Of a DNA stretch of 64,000 nucleotides, positions 1 to 11,090 are shown in pieces. The notes beneath the pieces are model-generated. The model had not been told where the DNA came from. It did not search any database and was given only the letters and a program-made list of their open reading frames with translations. Each line of letters starts with the position of its first letter. Positions within the stretch are counted from its first letter, which is position 1. Source of the stretch: Silene conica. Lineage: Eukaryota > Streptophyta > Magnoliopsida > Caryophyllales > Caryophyllaceae. The position numbers were made by a program, and so were the translations under genes. The stretch spans positions 57,929,048 to 57,993,047 of the forward strand of contig CM055311.2 of the NCBI GenBank assembly GCA_029255685.2. Reading direction: 5' to 3'.

Positions 1-1131
1 AATAGAGTTGTTACCATCTCGGAATAACCGAGGTAGTGAATAACAAAGTAAACAAACCAAAGTACTTAATATAAAAACCGATTAAATTTAAACTTTTATT
101 ATTACAACTACTACGCAAAGAATAAAAGTACAACTGATGACATCTAAGTATGTGATCTAATTCTAAGTAGGTCCAAGCTATATCTCTCTCCATGCCCAAG
201 CTCCTGATCCATCTGTCTCTGACCTGTAGAATCTACTCCCCATTCCGGATTATCGTAGGTGTACACGAATACACTGTCAACCTCGCGGTTGAGTAGGATA
301 ACACAATAATTATAATGCAACAGTTAAATGATATGCAAATGCCATGATATGCTCGAGCTCAATCTCAATCTCATTCTCAAACTCATACCCTTGCACCAAG
401 CCATACCGACCTCCCGGCAGACTATAATCGGTCGTCACCGAACACCAGCTCAACAACTGATAAGACACCAGGCCTGGTCTGCAGAACCACCCTGGGCTTT
501 ATATCAGATCAACATCTGATTCACATCTTTCTCAGTAACCAATGCATATGCTATGCTCATGAATGCAACGATATAATTATTCAATCATGCTATCAAAAAC
601 TGAAATGCTCATGCCATTGCCAATAATCCACGATTAATCCAACCAATATCATTCTTATATAATTCATCCTTGCATCCATAACATACAAGGCAACATCCTT
701 TCATAACACATTACAGAGTAAACATCCATTCATAACACTTCACAAAGTATAGTGTCAGTGTATCCTACCTGGATAGAAAAACCATCCAATAGCAAGCCAG
801 CAGGTAAACCGAACTATGCCACCTCAAAATCGTCACCTAACAAATATAAATTATTCGATTACTAATTTTCATACCGTCGGTTTCTTATAATTAACTTAGA
901 CTACTCATAAATATTAGTTATATAAACAAATACGGAAATGACGTAAACCAAGTATGCATTCTAATATCCAACCCGACCCGAACGATATAAAATCATTTAT
1001 AAATAATTATCTCTTAATATAAAATTAGCGAATAATAAATAACATATCACTAATAATTAAATGACGATTACTTGTCAACACGTATATCGTAACTTTGTAA
1101 TTCGTAACTAATTAAATAACTTAACTAAGTG
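1..1131 (-). repeat. Degenerate LTR-like DNA, left part (no gene)
   Basis: AT-rich DNA without a credible gene. It seems to continue past the family-A solo LTR inserted at 1132: the AAGTG flank is duplicated and the same style of sequence resumes at 3869. That block stops at 6255 with GGGGTATTACA, which on the minus strand reads TGTAATACCCC, a typical LTR start. I infer one old minus-strand LTR whose 3' end lies left of the window. That it is one unit is inference. Confidence 0.4.
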
Positions 1132-3868
1132 TGTAAAACCCCTCGCGAAAGCGGAAAAGTAAACACACAAAACATGCCAAAAATACGCGGAATTTAAAAC
1201 TTTTGACATGATAAGAAAACATGCGAGGTGTCTTAACAATATAAAACATGCGGAAGAAAAGAAACATTAATAAGTATATAAGTGCGATACAAAACAGCCC
1301 GGGATAGCATATCCCTACAGGCACGAAATACTGAAACGTAAGTCTAAGGTCTAGCTAACGAATAGGTAAAAGTCAACGATGAATGATCATCGCTCGCTAG
1401 CCTCAACGTAACCCCCGCAGAACAGCCTCATGTACCTACACACATACAACATGTGCGCCACAGTCAGTGGGGAGTGACTAGAGTGCTCATAGCCACCTAT
1501 TGTCAATAACATGTAACACGTAAAACATCCAACATACTCCGACATCTATAACATGTGAAGCATGTATAACAATATCTCAATCTCATATCATCATGCAATA
1601 CTATGCAAAGGCTCTCAACCAACTTCGGAAACTATTTGGAAGGAGAGCCGGTTTCCCTTCCGGTTGCCCGGCCGGGGGGTCTTTCAATCCAAACCATTTA
1701 CGAAACTAGACTAAGAGTCGCCCAATGCCTTGGACGAACAATACTAAGATAACCAAGTATAATACATTCTTATACACAAACTAAAGCATGCTCGACATCC
1801 AATTATATCAACAAGAGATAGGTCACCTAGTGACTCGACTCCAACAACTATAAGTCAACCAAGTGACTCTACAAACAATAGATAGACCAACAATTGACTC
1901 GACTCTAACTAGATTGACCAACAATTGACTCGACTAGACTACTATGAGCAGGCCGACAATCAACTCGTCTATATACTACGACATCCCCAATCTCAGACTA
2001 TACAATCCCCTGGTAGGACGACATCAAAAGACTGTCCTAGTCTAAACCTGGCCAGACTCTCGGAGCGCAAACGAATCACGATCCCTGATTCGACAAGTGC
2101 ACAAGGCACCCCCAAGACCCGAACTAGCTAGGAACGAGATATGCCCGAAGGCGGGAAGACAATCTAAGACCTGACCGTGAGAACCAAGTCACTACGGCCA
2201 ACCAGCTACACAATGCAATCAGGTGAGAACTCGAGTACTATAGCAGCGCACAGCAGGTTTACACAAATCATAAAATGTCATCTCAAAGATGTACAACAAC
2301 TCAAACTCGAATGACAATCATTTCATATATATCTCATCTCTAAACATCCATGTAACACTTAGCCGACTTCGGGAACTAATTTGAGGCGAGAGCCGGTTTC
2401 CCTTCCGGTTGCTCGGCCGGGGGGTCTTTTATCCTCAAATCCATTACCAAACCCGACATAAGCGCCGCCCAATTTCTTGGGACTTCAAACAAGCATACGA
2501 AACATACGGAAAAAGAATCACTCAAATCCGACATGCGAAACACAAGTTATGAACAAAACAATTCGATCAGGGGCTCTCAGCCGGTCAGCCACAGGCTGCC
2601 GGTTGGCCGGCTGAGAGTCCCAATCTACCATGCCCAAAACCAACAAAAACAACTATGAGGTACTCCCAGCCGGTCGGCCGGCTGCCGGTCCACCGGCTGG
2701 GAACCCTTTTTCCCAAATCTTACGAAACAACAAAGACACAACAAGAAGGTCTCCCAGCCGGCCGGCCGGCTGCCGGTCCACCGGCTGGGGACCCTTTTTC
2801 CCAAATTTTGCAAATCAAGAACGATAAACAACAATCACCAAATGGGGCTCTCAGCCGGTCGACCGGCCGCCGGCCTCAGACCGGCTGGGGACCCCCTGTA
2901 CCAAAATCGCGCATTTCGCCATTCTTAAACTTCAATCAAACTTAAAGAACTTGTTTCTATACTTTGCATATACTTCTAAAATCATAAATTACAGCATATA
3001 CAAACTCTCATGGTGCATCTTAAAATCATTATCATGGATTAACAAACACATTCCTAAACACAATACAAACATTCATCTTTTCCACCCAAACATAATACCC
3101 ATTTTCAACAATCAATAAATCATGTGAGAAACATATAAACATCAAACCCTAGCATGATACTAACTAATTTACAGCATCACAAACACAATCCACATAACCT
3201 AAACATGTTTCTAGTAGCTAAACATACTAAAAATCATGTAAAGTGCTAATATAGACAAAAGGCCGAGTTTCTCATTATCGTCACCTTAAAAGAGTGATTC
3301 TTCACTTCTAGTCTTCTACTATGTACGAGTCCTTGTCCAGGTCGTCCGAGTCAACACCTACAAACAACAAAGACGGATTATTATGGGGTAATTTCGAGTT
3401 AACCTCAAAACAGCCCCAAAATCGACTTTGACGAAACAGAAATTTAAAGAGGTAGAAAGAAAGGAAATGAAGAGATGAAAGCGTAGGCGAAAACCTTGCG
3501 TCAATCGGAGTTGTAACGAATCCACAAGGTTGAATTTTGTGAAGATGGAGATGTGAGAAATATGAGAAATGGAATCTCTGATATTTTGTTCTTGAGAAAG
3601 GGTTTATGAATGTTAAGAAATGAGGAGGAAGGTTCCTTTCACAATTAGTTTTAAGTTAAGATTGAGACGGGTTTCACTTAAGCGGTACGGGAATTAAATG
3701 TAAACGGGAAAGCCAAGAAACACGATATCTTTAGATTAATTAAACTTAAGACGAACTTAACAACATTTTCTTAATATAAAACTTACGAATTATAATTAAA
3801 GTATTATTAAATTCCGAAAACTTCTTTAAATTATTAAAATTACTTTTATAAAAATACGGGATGTTACA
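1132..3868 (-). mobile_element. Solo LTR, family A (2.7 kb), minus strand
   Basis: On the minus strand the segment starts TGTAACATCCCG and ends GGGGTTTTACA, the TG...CA ends of an LTR. The 5-bp direct repeat AAGTG stands at 1127-1131 and 3869-3873, so both ends are exact. No internal retroelement region is present, so this is a solo LTR left by LTR-LTR recombination. It is related to the + strand copy at 52692-55536: same termini, a similar GC-rich CCGGC block and similar 3' tail. It lacks the 30-base hairpin array of the other two copies and has TTGACTCGACT-type short repeats near 1820-1960 instead. The long LTR and the lack of coding capacity suggest Ty3/gypsy origin, but the family is unproven. 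Confidence 0.85.
2560..2905. repeat. GC-rich palindromic CCGGC block in family-A LTR
   Basis: Four imperfect units built from CAGCCGGTCGGCCGGCTG-like palindromes, spaced by 50-70 bases of ordinary sequence. The short ORFs crossing it in several frames arise from its lack of stops and are not genes. Confidence 0.75.
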
Positions 3869-6255
3869 AAGTGATTAAATAAATACCGTCACAAGATAGA
3901 TTAAACAACCAACTAATATAAATACGCAAACGAGTATAATATATCAATTCATCAAATTAATTATTTAATATCTAGTATCTAATAATTAATAACAAATATC
4001 CCTTTAACTTATTAGATTAATGAAATATACTAAGTGCTACTAATTAACTAATAAACTAATAACACTATTAAAACAGACCAAAACCAAGTATGGGCACGTA
4101 GACTCAAAGTGAACAAACAAGAGTAAAACGCTAAACTAACCCGCAACAGGCTTGAACACCCTATTTTTACGGCCTGATAACCAACAGCCCAGCCACCCTT
4201 AGCCACCACGAAGAGTCCCTCCACCATCCTTGTACTATCTACTACCTATAACGCATCTGACCCACCACCTAAAACCACCATATCAGCCACCACGCATAGC
4301 CAAACCAGCCTGCACACAAGTATACGTACTATGTTTTCAACTCCCTTGCCCCACTCTCTTCTCACGCCTTTTTCTCTCTCCATCATGCCCAACACCACCT
4401 TTTGGCCACCACCGTTGTCACCACTGACACATGGTGGTTCCAGGGGTGGTTACCCATATGCCTAGCTTCCCCTATCGCCGTCGCACAGCCCCTCGAAACT
4501 CCATGTCCCAACTCGGAAAATTTACAGCCCTTGTTTTATATCAAGTTCCACTCCTGCTTTGAACGACCACCACCGTCACTCTCCACCACTCATGACCAGA
4601 ACCCACGCACTAGGGTGGTCGTCTCTGCCCATACAACCATCACTCACAAACCTAGATGCCAAACACTCCCCATAAAAGGATCAAAACGTGACAGGACCAC
4701 TCTGTTTTCCCGTTTCTCTATTTCGTTTTGCACCCAAACACCACCACCACGGTGGTTGTCACGACCAAGGTCTGGGTCAGTTCATTAGTAAGGTCGATTC
4801 TGAGCGAATACGATGAACAATAAAACAACGGAATTACTTTTTCACATACGGATTTTACTCTTTCACATACACTTTTACCCTAACTTTCCATTGATTACCC
4901 TTTTACCCATAAACCACCTACACCTAAAACCTAATAAAAAAATTGAAACATCACGAAGTCAATTAATAAATCGAATCGATCATTCAGAGACGCAATAGCA
5001 GGAAGCCAATAACTTCATCATATGAGCAAAATCATGATGATGTTGATCACAATTAGGATTTCGATCATCATCACTATCATTGCAATTTTCATTGTGCGAT
5101 TTATCTTTGTGGAAAATACGAAATTGTTACGAATTTTTTTGTTCATAAATTTACCGTCGATTTTCTATTTGCACCAATTTACCTTCTTCTATAATCGAGT
5201 AGAAGAGATATGCTTGTTGTTGCTGATTTGCTGATTGTGTCGTTTATTTGATTACCATTTGGGTGTCTGATGGCGAAGTCGACAAAATTGTCATCATTTT
5301 TTGCCGAACTAGGTGTTGTGGTGGCTTGTTGGTGGTCGACTGCGTTTTGATGAGAGTAGTCGGCTGGTTTATGACGGCTGGGAAGGTGGTGGTTTCAGGA
5401 TTGGTGCGGAGGAAGATTGAATCGGGCTATGGTTTTGAATGAGAAATGAGAAATTGAAAAAATAACATGGGTAAAATCGTAAAAAGCGTATGCAAAAGAG
5501 TAAAATCCGTATGTGAAAAAGCACGACCCTAAAACAAAGCGATAAAAGAATTAAAATGATAAGAGCGTTATATAATCATACCTTGACAACCGATTTTTAA
5601 AAACAAAGACGAGGAAGTTGTAGGACGCAAGAGAAAGGAAGAAGAAGGGAAAGGAGGAGAGCAAAACCAGTTTTGGCTGGAGGCAACGTAACGTAGTTAG
5701 GGTTGGAGGCAAGATAACGTAGTTAGGGTAGGGTGTAGTGTGTAATTAGGGTTTTAAGAAATAAAACAAGACAAATTATATTTTAGGTTATTTTATGTAG
5801 AATGATGAATAGGAGAATTAAAAGAAAATAAGGCAACTAAGTTTTTAACTTGTATAAATTATATAATTTAGTATTAGTAAATACTAATTAAATTAATTAC
5901 AAGCATATAAAATGTAAGGTAGTATTTTGGTCCGTATAATATAAATTAGAATTATTAGAAATATTAGCAATTACATAAGAATAATATATATAAAAAAAAC
6001 TAAGATTTAAATACAATTACGACTTAAATAATAAAATAATAGAAATTAAGTACAGCTGAGAAATAAATATAAATTAGGAAATATATTTAATTATAAATAT
6101 ATTATTAAAAGTAAAGAAATACAAAATAATCGTTGAAATACGATTTATAATCAGTAACAGTTACGTAATATACTTTATAAACATTCCTTTTGAAGTACGT
6201 GTAAAAAAACATGGTTTGACCGCCGTTGACCGAGGCTAACATACGGGGTATTACA
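3869..6255 (-). repeat. Degenerate LTR-like DNA, right part (no gene)
   Basis: Continuation of the block at 1-1131 after the solo LTR. It contains CAC/CCA-rich low-complexity sequence at 4150-4780, the foldback element at about 4829-5529 and GAAGAAGG-rich sequence near 5630-5680. It ends at 6255 with GTATTACA, directly against a copia LTR fragment. On the minus strand the end reads TGTAATACCCCG, a plausible LTR 5' terminus. The 128-codon ORF at 4402 is proline/threonine low complexity and I do not accept it. Confidence 0.4.
4829..5529. mobile_element. Foldback MITE (MULE- or hAT-like), about 700 bp
   Basis: The two ends are inverted repeats. CTTTTTCACATACGGATTTT at about 4837 matches the reverse complement of the segment ending at about 5521, and similarity continues to about 45 bp. 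TAAAACAA occurs just outside both ends (4821-4828 and 5530-5537) and may be an 8-9-bp target duplication. No transposase is inside. An 8-bp duplication points to hAT and a 9-bp one to Mutator; I cannot decide. Confidence 0.6.
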
Positions 6256-6413
6256 GATCTTAGGCCTTTGCAAGGACAGAAGGTTAATTCTTGATCCATA
6301 TCTTTGTATTTTGTTATTTGTTTATGACCATAAATCGTACATTATAAATTTGTTATAATCCTGCGTATAAAGTATTGAGAATATATACAGATATTTTTCC
6401 CACATAATCCACA
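6256..6413 (+). mobile_element. 3' end of a copia LTR (fragment)
   Basis: About 158 bp closely resembling the last part of the copia LTR at 44076-45045: the TTAGGCC...GGTTAATTCTT segment, TTATAATCCTGC, then ATATACAGATATTTTTCCCACA. It ends at CCCACA, where LINE ORF1 sequence resumes, so this is the LTR terminus. Its 5' side was cut by the minus-strand LTR ending at 6255. The rest of the LTR must lie left of that insertion, beyond the window. Confidence 0.75.
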
Positions 6414-6904
6414 TACGCGCACCCAAAGATCAGCATATGGAAAGCGAATAGAACGAGGCACAGAGTCTGGGAACCACTTCGAGAAGACTAATAAAGCACC
6501 ATGAAAGGTGGAGTAAGTTCTTGTTACAAATCTTCTTGATCTTCTTCAAATTCACAGTGAAATGCATAAAGATCTCCAAGCATAAGAACAGAAATTCGTC
6601 CCCTTGTTTTCCATTTCTCTCTAATGATAGCTGTCACTTTTTGGATCCCAAATAAACGATAATCTACGAAAAAGCCCAAAACACACTTCTTTCCAAAAGT
6701 CCCTATTCTTATCTAAAGTCGAAGGATCAAGCTGAAACACAGGTCTTGACCTAGGGAATCTCCAAGCACCTGCATGGAAGGCATTAGAAGGTTGGAAGGA
6801 AACATTAGAGAATGTATGATGGTATTGATGATTACTGAAGTAGCTATGACCCTGAGATGGTACATCAGGCTCTTGATGATGATCCACTACAAAAAAATGC
6901 TCCC

Positions 6905-7290
6905 CTTGCGACGGAAAATTTGCGACGGATAGAAAAGCCGTCGCAAACTTGGGTTTGGGACAGATTTTGCGACGGATTTTTTTTTTGCGACTGAATTTGC
7001 GACGGACCTAAATTTCCCAGACCCGCGAAGTGAAAGTCAAATGGCGGGAAAGTTTGCGACGGAAAGTCCGTCGCAAATATTGACTTTTGCGACGGAATTT
7101 CCGTCGCAAACATATTGACCAGACTTGACCAAAAGTTGGTCAAGGTCAAACTTTGACCAGATTTGCGACGGAAATTCCGTCGCAGAAGTCAAAATTTGCG
7201 ACGGAATTTCCGTCGCAAATCTGGTCAAAGTTTGACCTTGACCAGATTTGCGACGGAAATTCCGTCGCAAAATTCCGTCGCATACTTTTT
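6905..7290. repeat. Left subterminal TTGCGACGGA repeats of CACTA-1
   Basis: Many direct and inverted copies of TTGCGACGGAATTTCCGTCGC-like units. Longer palindromes form around TTGACCAGA/TCTGGTCAA. Sparse extra copies occur at 7630-7660 and near 7780. The short ORFs here are by-products of the repeats. Confidence 0.9.
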
Positions 7291-7831
7291 TTATACAGAC
7301 CCCGCGGGTCTTCTTTTTTCCCCAAATCGATTTCAAAATTTAAAAAAAAAAAAAAAAAACCCTAAAAGCGATTCGGCGATTTACCACACCACCACCCTAC
7401 CACCCTACAATCCCGCCGCCGCCGCCGCCGCAGCCGCCGCCGCCACCAGCCCTCCTTCTCCCTCCTTCCTCCTTCTTCTTCCTTCCTCCTCCTTCCTCCT
7501 CCTTCTCCTTTCTTCTCCCTTCCACCTGCCACCTCACCGCCGCCACTTCTTTCTTCCTTCTCCATTTCTCCTTATGTATGTATACTAACTTTCGTTATTA
7601 ATATACCGTCTTAATTTTTTATGTTTAATCCGTCGCAAAATTCCGTCGCAAATTCCGTATTATTGTTTTTTTATTGTTATTAGGAATAGTTAGTTTAGTT
7701 TAATTGTTATTTGATTAGTTTAGTTAGTATTGTTAGGTGGTTAGTGATATTAGGTTAGTAGCTAATTTCGTCCCAAATCCGTCGCATATTGTTGTTAAGA
7801 TGTTTAGGACGATTGATTTTTGATATAAAAT

Positions 7832-8058
7832 TTGCGGATGAGGATGAGGATGAGGATGAGGACGAGGATGAGGACGAGGATGAGGACGAGGATGAGGATG
7901 AGGATGAGGACGAGGATGAGGACGAGGATGACGATGAGGATGAGGATGAGGATGAGGATGAGGATGAGTATGAGGATGAGGATGAAGATGAAGATATTAT
8001 AGATTCTCTTTGTAAGGATGTAGGAATAAATTGTTCAAGTGATGATGATGATGATTAG
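7832..8058 (+). repeat. (GATGAG/GAC)n tract, possible acidic Asp-Glu repeat
   Basis: About 160 bp of alternating GATGAG and GACGAG hexamers, open in one frame as a Glu-Asp run followed by a short unique tail and five Asp codons. The frame has no convincing ATG start and no splice link to the TNPA-like gene at 8220. It could be a remnant acidic exon or a plain microsatellite; I favour the microsatellite. Confidence 0.6.
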
Positions 8059-8219
8059 GACTACTATCTATTAGATTCGATAATCTTGTATTTGTTGAAA
8101 TTATTGTAGATGCCGTATGGCTTAATGTCAATGAAATTATCTTATTAATCTTATTATTCAAGTTTTTAATTACGTAAAGCATTTCTTTCTAATTATTGCT
8201 ATATTAGTTTGATAATTAT

Positions 8220-9834
8220 ATGCCGGGCGGAAGACGACGAGGTGGTGGTAGTCGTCAGCCTGAGGGAGGACGATCGGGAGCTAATGATGATGAGGACGAG
8301 ATTGTTCCACCTGAGCCTCAGCCGCCTACACATCGAATACACCTCGATCCGACTGATTATGAAGGCGCCAAGTGGTAAGTATCTTATTTGTTTACGGATA
8401 ATTGATTATATATATGTATATATTGATTATAATATGATTACTTGTTGACTATTTTATTTTCACATCTAACTCTTTTTCAGGTTCAGTCACAAAGACGTTT
8501 CTAATCTTATAACACAGACCATTATTTGCAACTACAAGGAGTATGCGCCCAACTAGTCAGAAGCGTCGGATGCCATTAAGGAAGAGTGGTGGAATTGGTT
8601 TGAGGTATTTATTAACTGTTTACTACCTATTTCCGTTTTATTATTTATTACCTATTTATTGTTTCATATTTATTTAACTATTTTTTTTTTTGAAACAGAA
8701 AAAAGTTACCTTTCACCCTCGTGATAGAGCAGCGGTTAGGTCGGCGTGGGAAGACATGATGAAAGACCGCCTTCGCAAAATAATCCACTACGCTATGAGG
8801 AAAACAACGGAGCAAAGGCCGCAGTGGATACCGGCCGATATTTTCGAACAACTAAAGGGAAGAAAGGACGATCCAAAATTCTAAGAGAAATCCGACAAAA
8901 ACAAGACCAACCGGATGTCGGGAAGTACCGAAAAAGGCAAGGCCTTAGGTACTCACATTATGGGTCGTAAAAACACCCTACAGATGATGGATGAAATGGT
9001 AATTTTTTAGTTTTTAATTCACTTTTTCTTGTCTTGAATAATTTTCACCCTTTGACAATCTTGAATGTTTTTTTTAACAAGTGCCTTTGGATTTAAATTG
9101 CAGGTTGGAGAAGATGGGAGGGATGTACCATCCGCCTTGAAGTTGCTGGAGAAGACAAAAAAGCATGCCAAGAAGGGTTGGCTATCAACGAAACCCAAAG
9201 CACTCTTTGTTAGTTAACAGAAACTTTTCTTTATGTTTTAGTAATTTGGTTTACTAATTAATTAACGTATACTAATCACATTTTATTTTTGTTTTGTAGG
9301 AAAAAGTTTTTTCAAGAAAGTCGAAAATGATAAGTGAAGGGATCCCGGAGCAAGATATCGACGACAACGAGATCTACTTCGAAGAACACGGCGGTTTCAA
9401 CAAGAAAGGGTTGATACTCGGTATGGGAAATGCAGCCCCAGTCATTTACGAGCGTCGTCGTCACTCAAGTGCTGGGACCCAATCATCATACACCCCAGGT
9501 TTGTATTTTATAGTTTATTAAAAATTAAGACTAACCAATTATTTAACCGTTTATTAAATGAATATAATATCATGTTTGACTATTCATTGCAGGTATCGTC
9601 GGCAGAGTTCTTCGAGAGAATGCTCAGCTAAGAGAACGTGATCTCGAGACATCCCAAAGGCTGAAGGCAATTGAAGAATACTTAAGTCAACAGGGGGCGG
9701 AGTTCACTACTCAGAGCTGCAACCCGGGAGGCTTTTCTCAGCCGAGACGTGACTTCGACGATGATGGCGGCGACAATGCTAGGGCGGCCACTCATTTCGC
9801 CACCCCACAGCCCACCGACACGACCGTTAGATAG
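8220..9834 (+). pseudogene. TNPA-like gene of CACTA-1 (Ptta/En/Spm plant transposase family)
   Basis: Six exons with GT-AG boundaries: 8220-8374, 8481-8604, 8699-8998, 9104-9208, 9300-9498, 9593-9834. The product begins MPGGRRRGGG, has an acidic linker and carries the W..F..Lxx... region of the Ptta/En/Spm family (N-terminal half). It ends in a coiled-coil-like LRENAQLRERDLE stretch and a Gly/Asp-rich tail. In the family, this accessory protein binds the subterminal repeats, which here are the TTGCGACGGA arrays on both sides. Two in-frame stops break it: TAG at about 8556 in exon 2 (where TGG, Trp, is expected) and TAA at about 8882 in exon 3. Splice sites are intact, so decay is recent. The back half is paralogous to CACTA-2 at 57766. 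Confidence 0.8.
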
Positions 9835-10079
9835 GTTTTATTAGGTTGTTTAGTTGATGTACCGCGGATTATGTTTAGTTTTTAGTTGGATGATCATTTG
9901 TACAACCTTCATTTTAGTTATGAAAAGACGTTTTAAAAACCTTGTCTCCGACAAGTTTTTTGTTGCTGGGTTGTTTTTCTGAAATTGCAGGTTTACAGAT
10001 CATGCAAAAGGGAAAAAATGAATCATTTCAATGGAAATGGGGAGCTGGAAAAACGGCTGAAACCCGAAAATCATACAGG

Positions 10080-10520
10080 AATTTGCGACGGAAATGTCTC
10101 AATTTGCGACGGAATTCCGTCGCAAACCTTGACTAAAAGTCAAGGTCAGTCCAGATTTGCGACGGAATTTCCGTCGCAAATAGTCCCTTTTGCGACGGAT
10201 TTTCCATCGCAAATCTGGACTGACCTTGACCAAAAGTCAAAGTCAGTCCAGATTTGCGACGGAAAATCCGTCGCAAAAGGGACTATTTGCGACGGAAATT
10301 CCGTCGCAAATCTGGACTGACTTTGACTTCTGGTCAAGTTCAGTCCGTCGCAAAATAAGGTCAATCCGTCGCAAAAGTGTTGCGACGGAAAAATCCGTCG
10401 CAAATAAACTTTTTGCGACAAAAATATGGGACAGATGCAGTCCGTCGCAAATCCGTCGCAAAAACATCATTTGCGACGGATTTCACCCTTTTTGCGACGG
10501 ACAATTCCGTCGCAAAGAGC
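10080..10520. repeat. Right subterminal TTGCGACGGA repeats of CACTA-1
   Basis: Mirror of the left zone: dense TTGCGACGGA in both orientations, joined by GTCAAGGTCAGTCCAGA-type spacers that form long palindromes between 10130 and 10330. All ORFs here are repeat artefacts. Confidence 0.9.
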
Positions 10521-10569
10521 GCATTGTTTTGTAGTGATCATAATCTTCTACATGCATTAAATTAGCCAT

Positions 10570-11090
10570 AGAAAATAACAAAAATAAAACAAAACTAAGT
10601 ACAAAACACTATAAGAACAACAAAGATGATTGATAAAATGATTAAGAATGGATTGAGAATAAACTCAATAAATGAACACTATAAATAGATGAAAATGCCC
10701 ATAGGAAAGAAGTTACTGTAAAATCGGTAAGATGATTGCAATCCCCCATAACCTGCATGTCAGAAATTCGATAGGGGAATGAAGATGATGCAGAGATTCA
10801 CTGCGTAAAAGACCAATAGAAGGACGAGATGCAATGATTAGAACTTATAGAACACGACAAGAAAAACGTTTGGTTAAAGGAGAGAGAACCTCCAATTAGA
10901 AGAGAGAAAAAGTAATGATTAACTCTCGCAAGGAGAGAGGAAAGCTCTCTCTAGTTTAGAGAGAAAAACTATATTAATAATTAAATTACTTATTGGAGAT
11001 TGTTAGAGTGAATAATAATACAAAATCGAATTGCAACTTTGCAAGTTAGTTTCAAACAAAATATTGTGTATTTATATTTAATCTTTATAT
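10570..11090 (-). other. Probable 5' leader of the LINE whose ORF1 starts at 10569
   Basis: On the minus strand this leads directly to the MANLM start. It contains CT-rich sequence (CTCTCTAAACTAGAGAGAG near 10950), as often seen in leaders of plant LINEs. No second ORF is visible. The 5' boundary is not defined. Confidence 0.35.

Larger units (their letters stand above)
6885..10536 (+). mobile_element. CACTA (En/Spm) element, complete ends, 3.65 kb
   Basis: Starts CACTACAAAAAAATGC and ends with the reverse complement of CACTACAAAACAATGC, the diagnostic CACTA terminus. The 3-bp target duplication ATC is at 6882-6884 and 10537-10539. Subterminal zones are packed with TTGCGACGGA motifs in both orientations (binding sites of the element's own protein in this superfamily). 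Inside is one TNPA-like gene (8220-9834). No TNP2-type transposase is present, so it is non-autonomous. The internal gene has two nonsense codons. Confidence 0.93.
6414..10569 (-). pseudogene. LINE-type ORF1 (DUF4283-like), split by a CACTA element
   Basis: Read on the minus strand, the ORF starts at an ATG at 10567-10569 (MANLMHVEDYD...), runs 11 codons to 10537, is interrupted by the CACTA element (6885-10536), and continues in frame at 6884 after removal of the element and one ATC duplication. The protein downstream resembles the DUF4283 region of plant L1 ORF1 proteins, ending with a WVRVCGL motif typical of that domain. At least two frameshifts (near 6655 and near 6510) are present, and the copia LTR at 6413 cuts off the rest, so it is dead. 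The DUF4283 assignment is recognition by eye. A host zinc-knuckle gene derived from a LINE is the alternative. Confidence 0.6.

Noticed and set aside
4402..4788. 128-codon ORF rich in Pro, Thr and His
   Set aside because: CCA/CAC low-complexity sequence in a decayed LTR; no domain, and no splice or start context.
7163..7588. 141-codon ORF with poly-Ala in CACTA-1
   Set aside because: Starts within TTGCGACGGA repeats and continues through a CCG triplet tract and CT-rich leader; a product of repeats.
10146..10534. Several long overlapping ORFs on both strands
   Set aside because: The palindromic subterminal repeats leave stops out in several frames; typical artefact.
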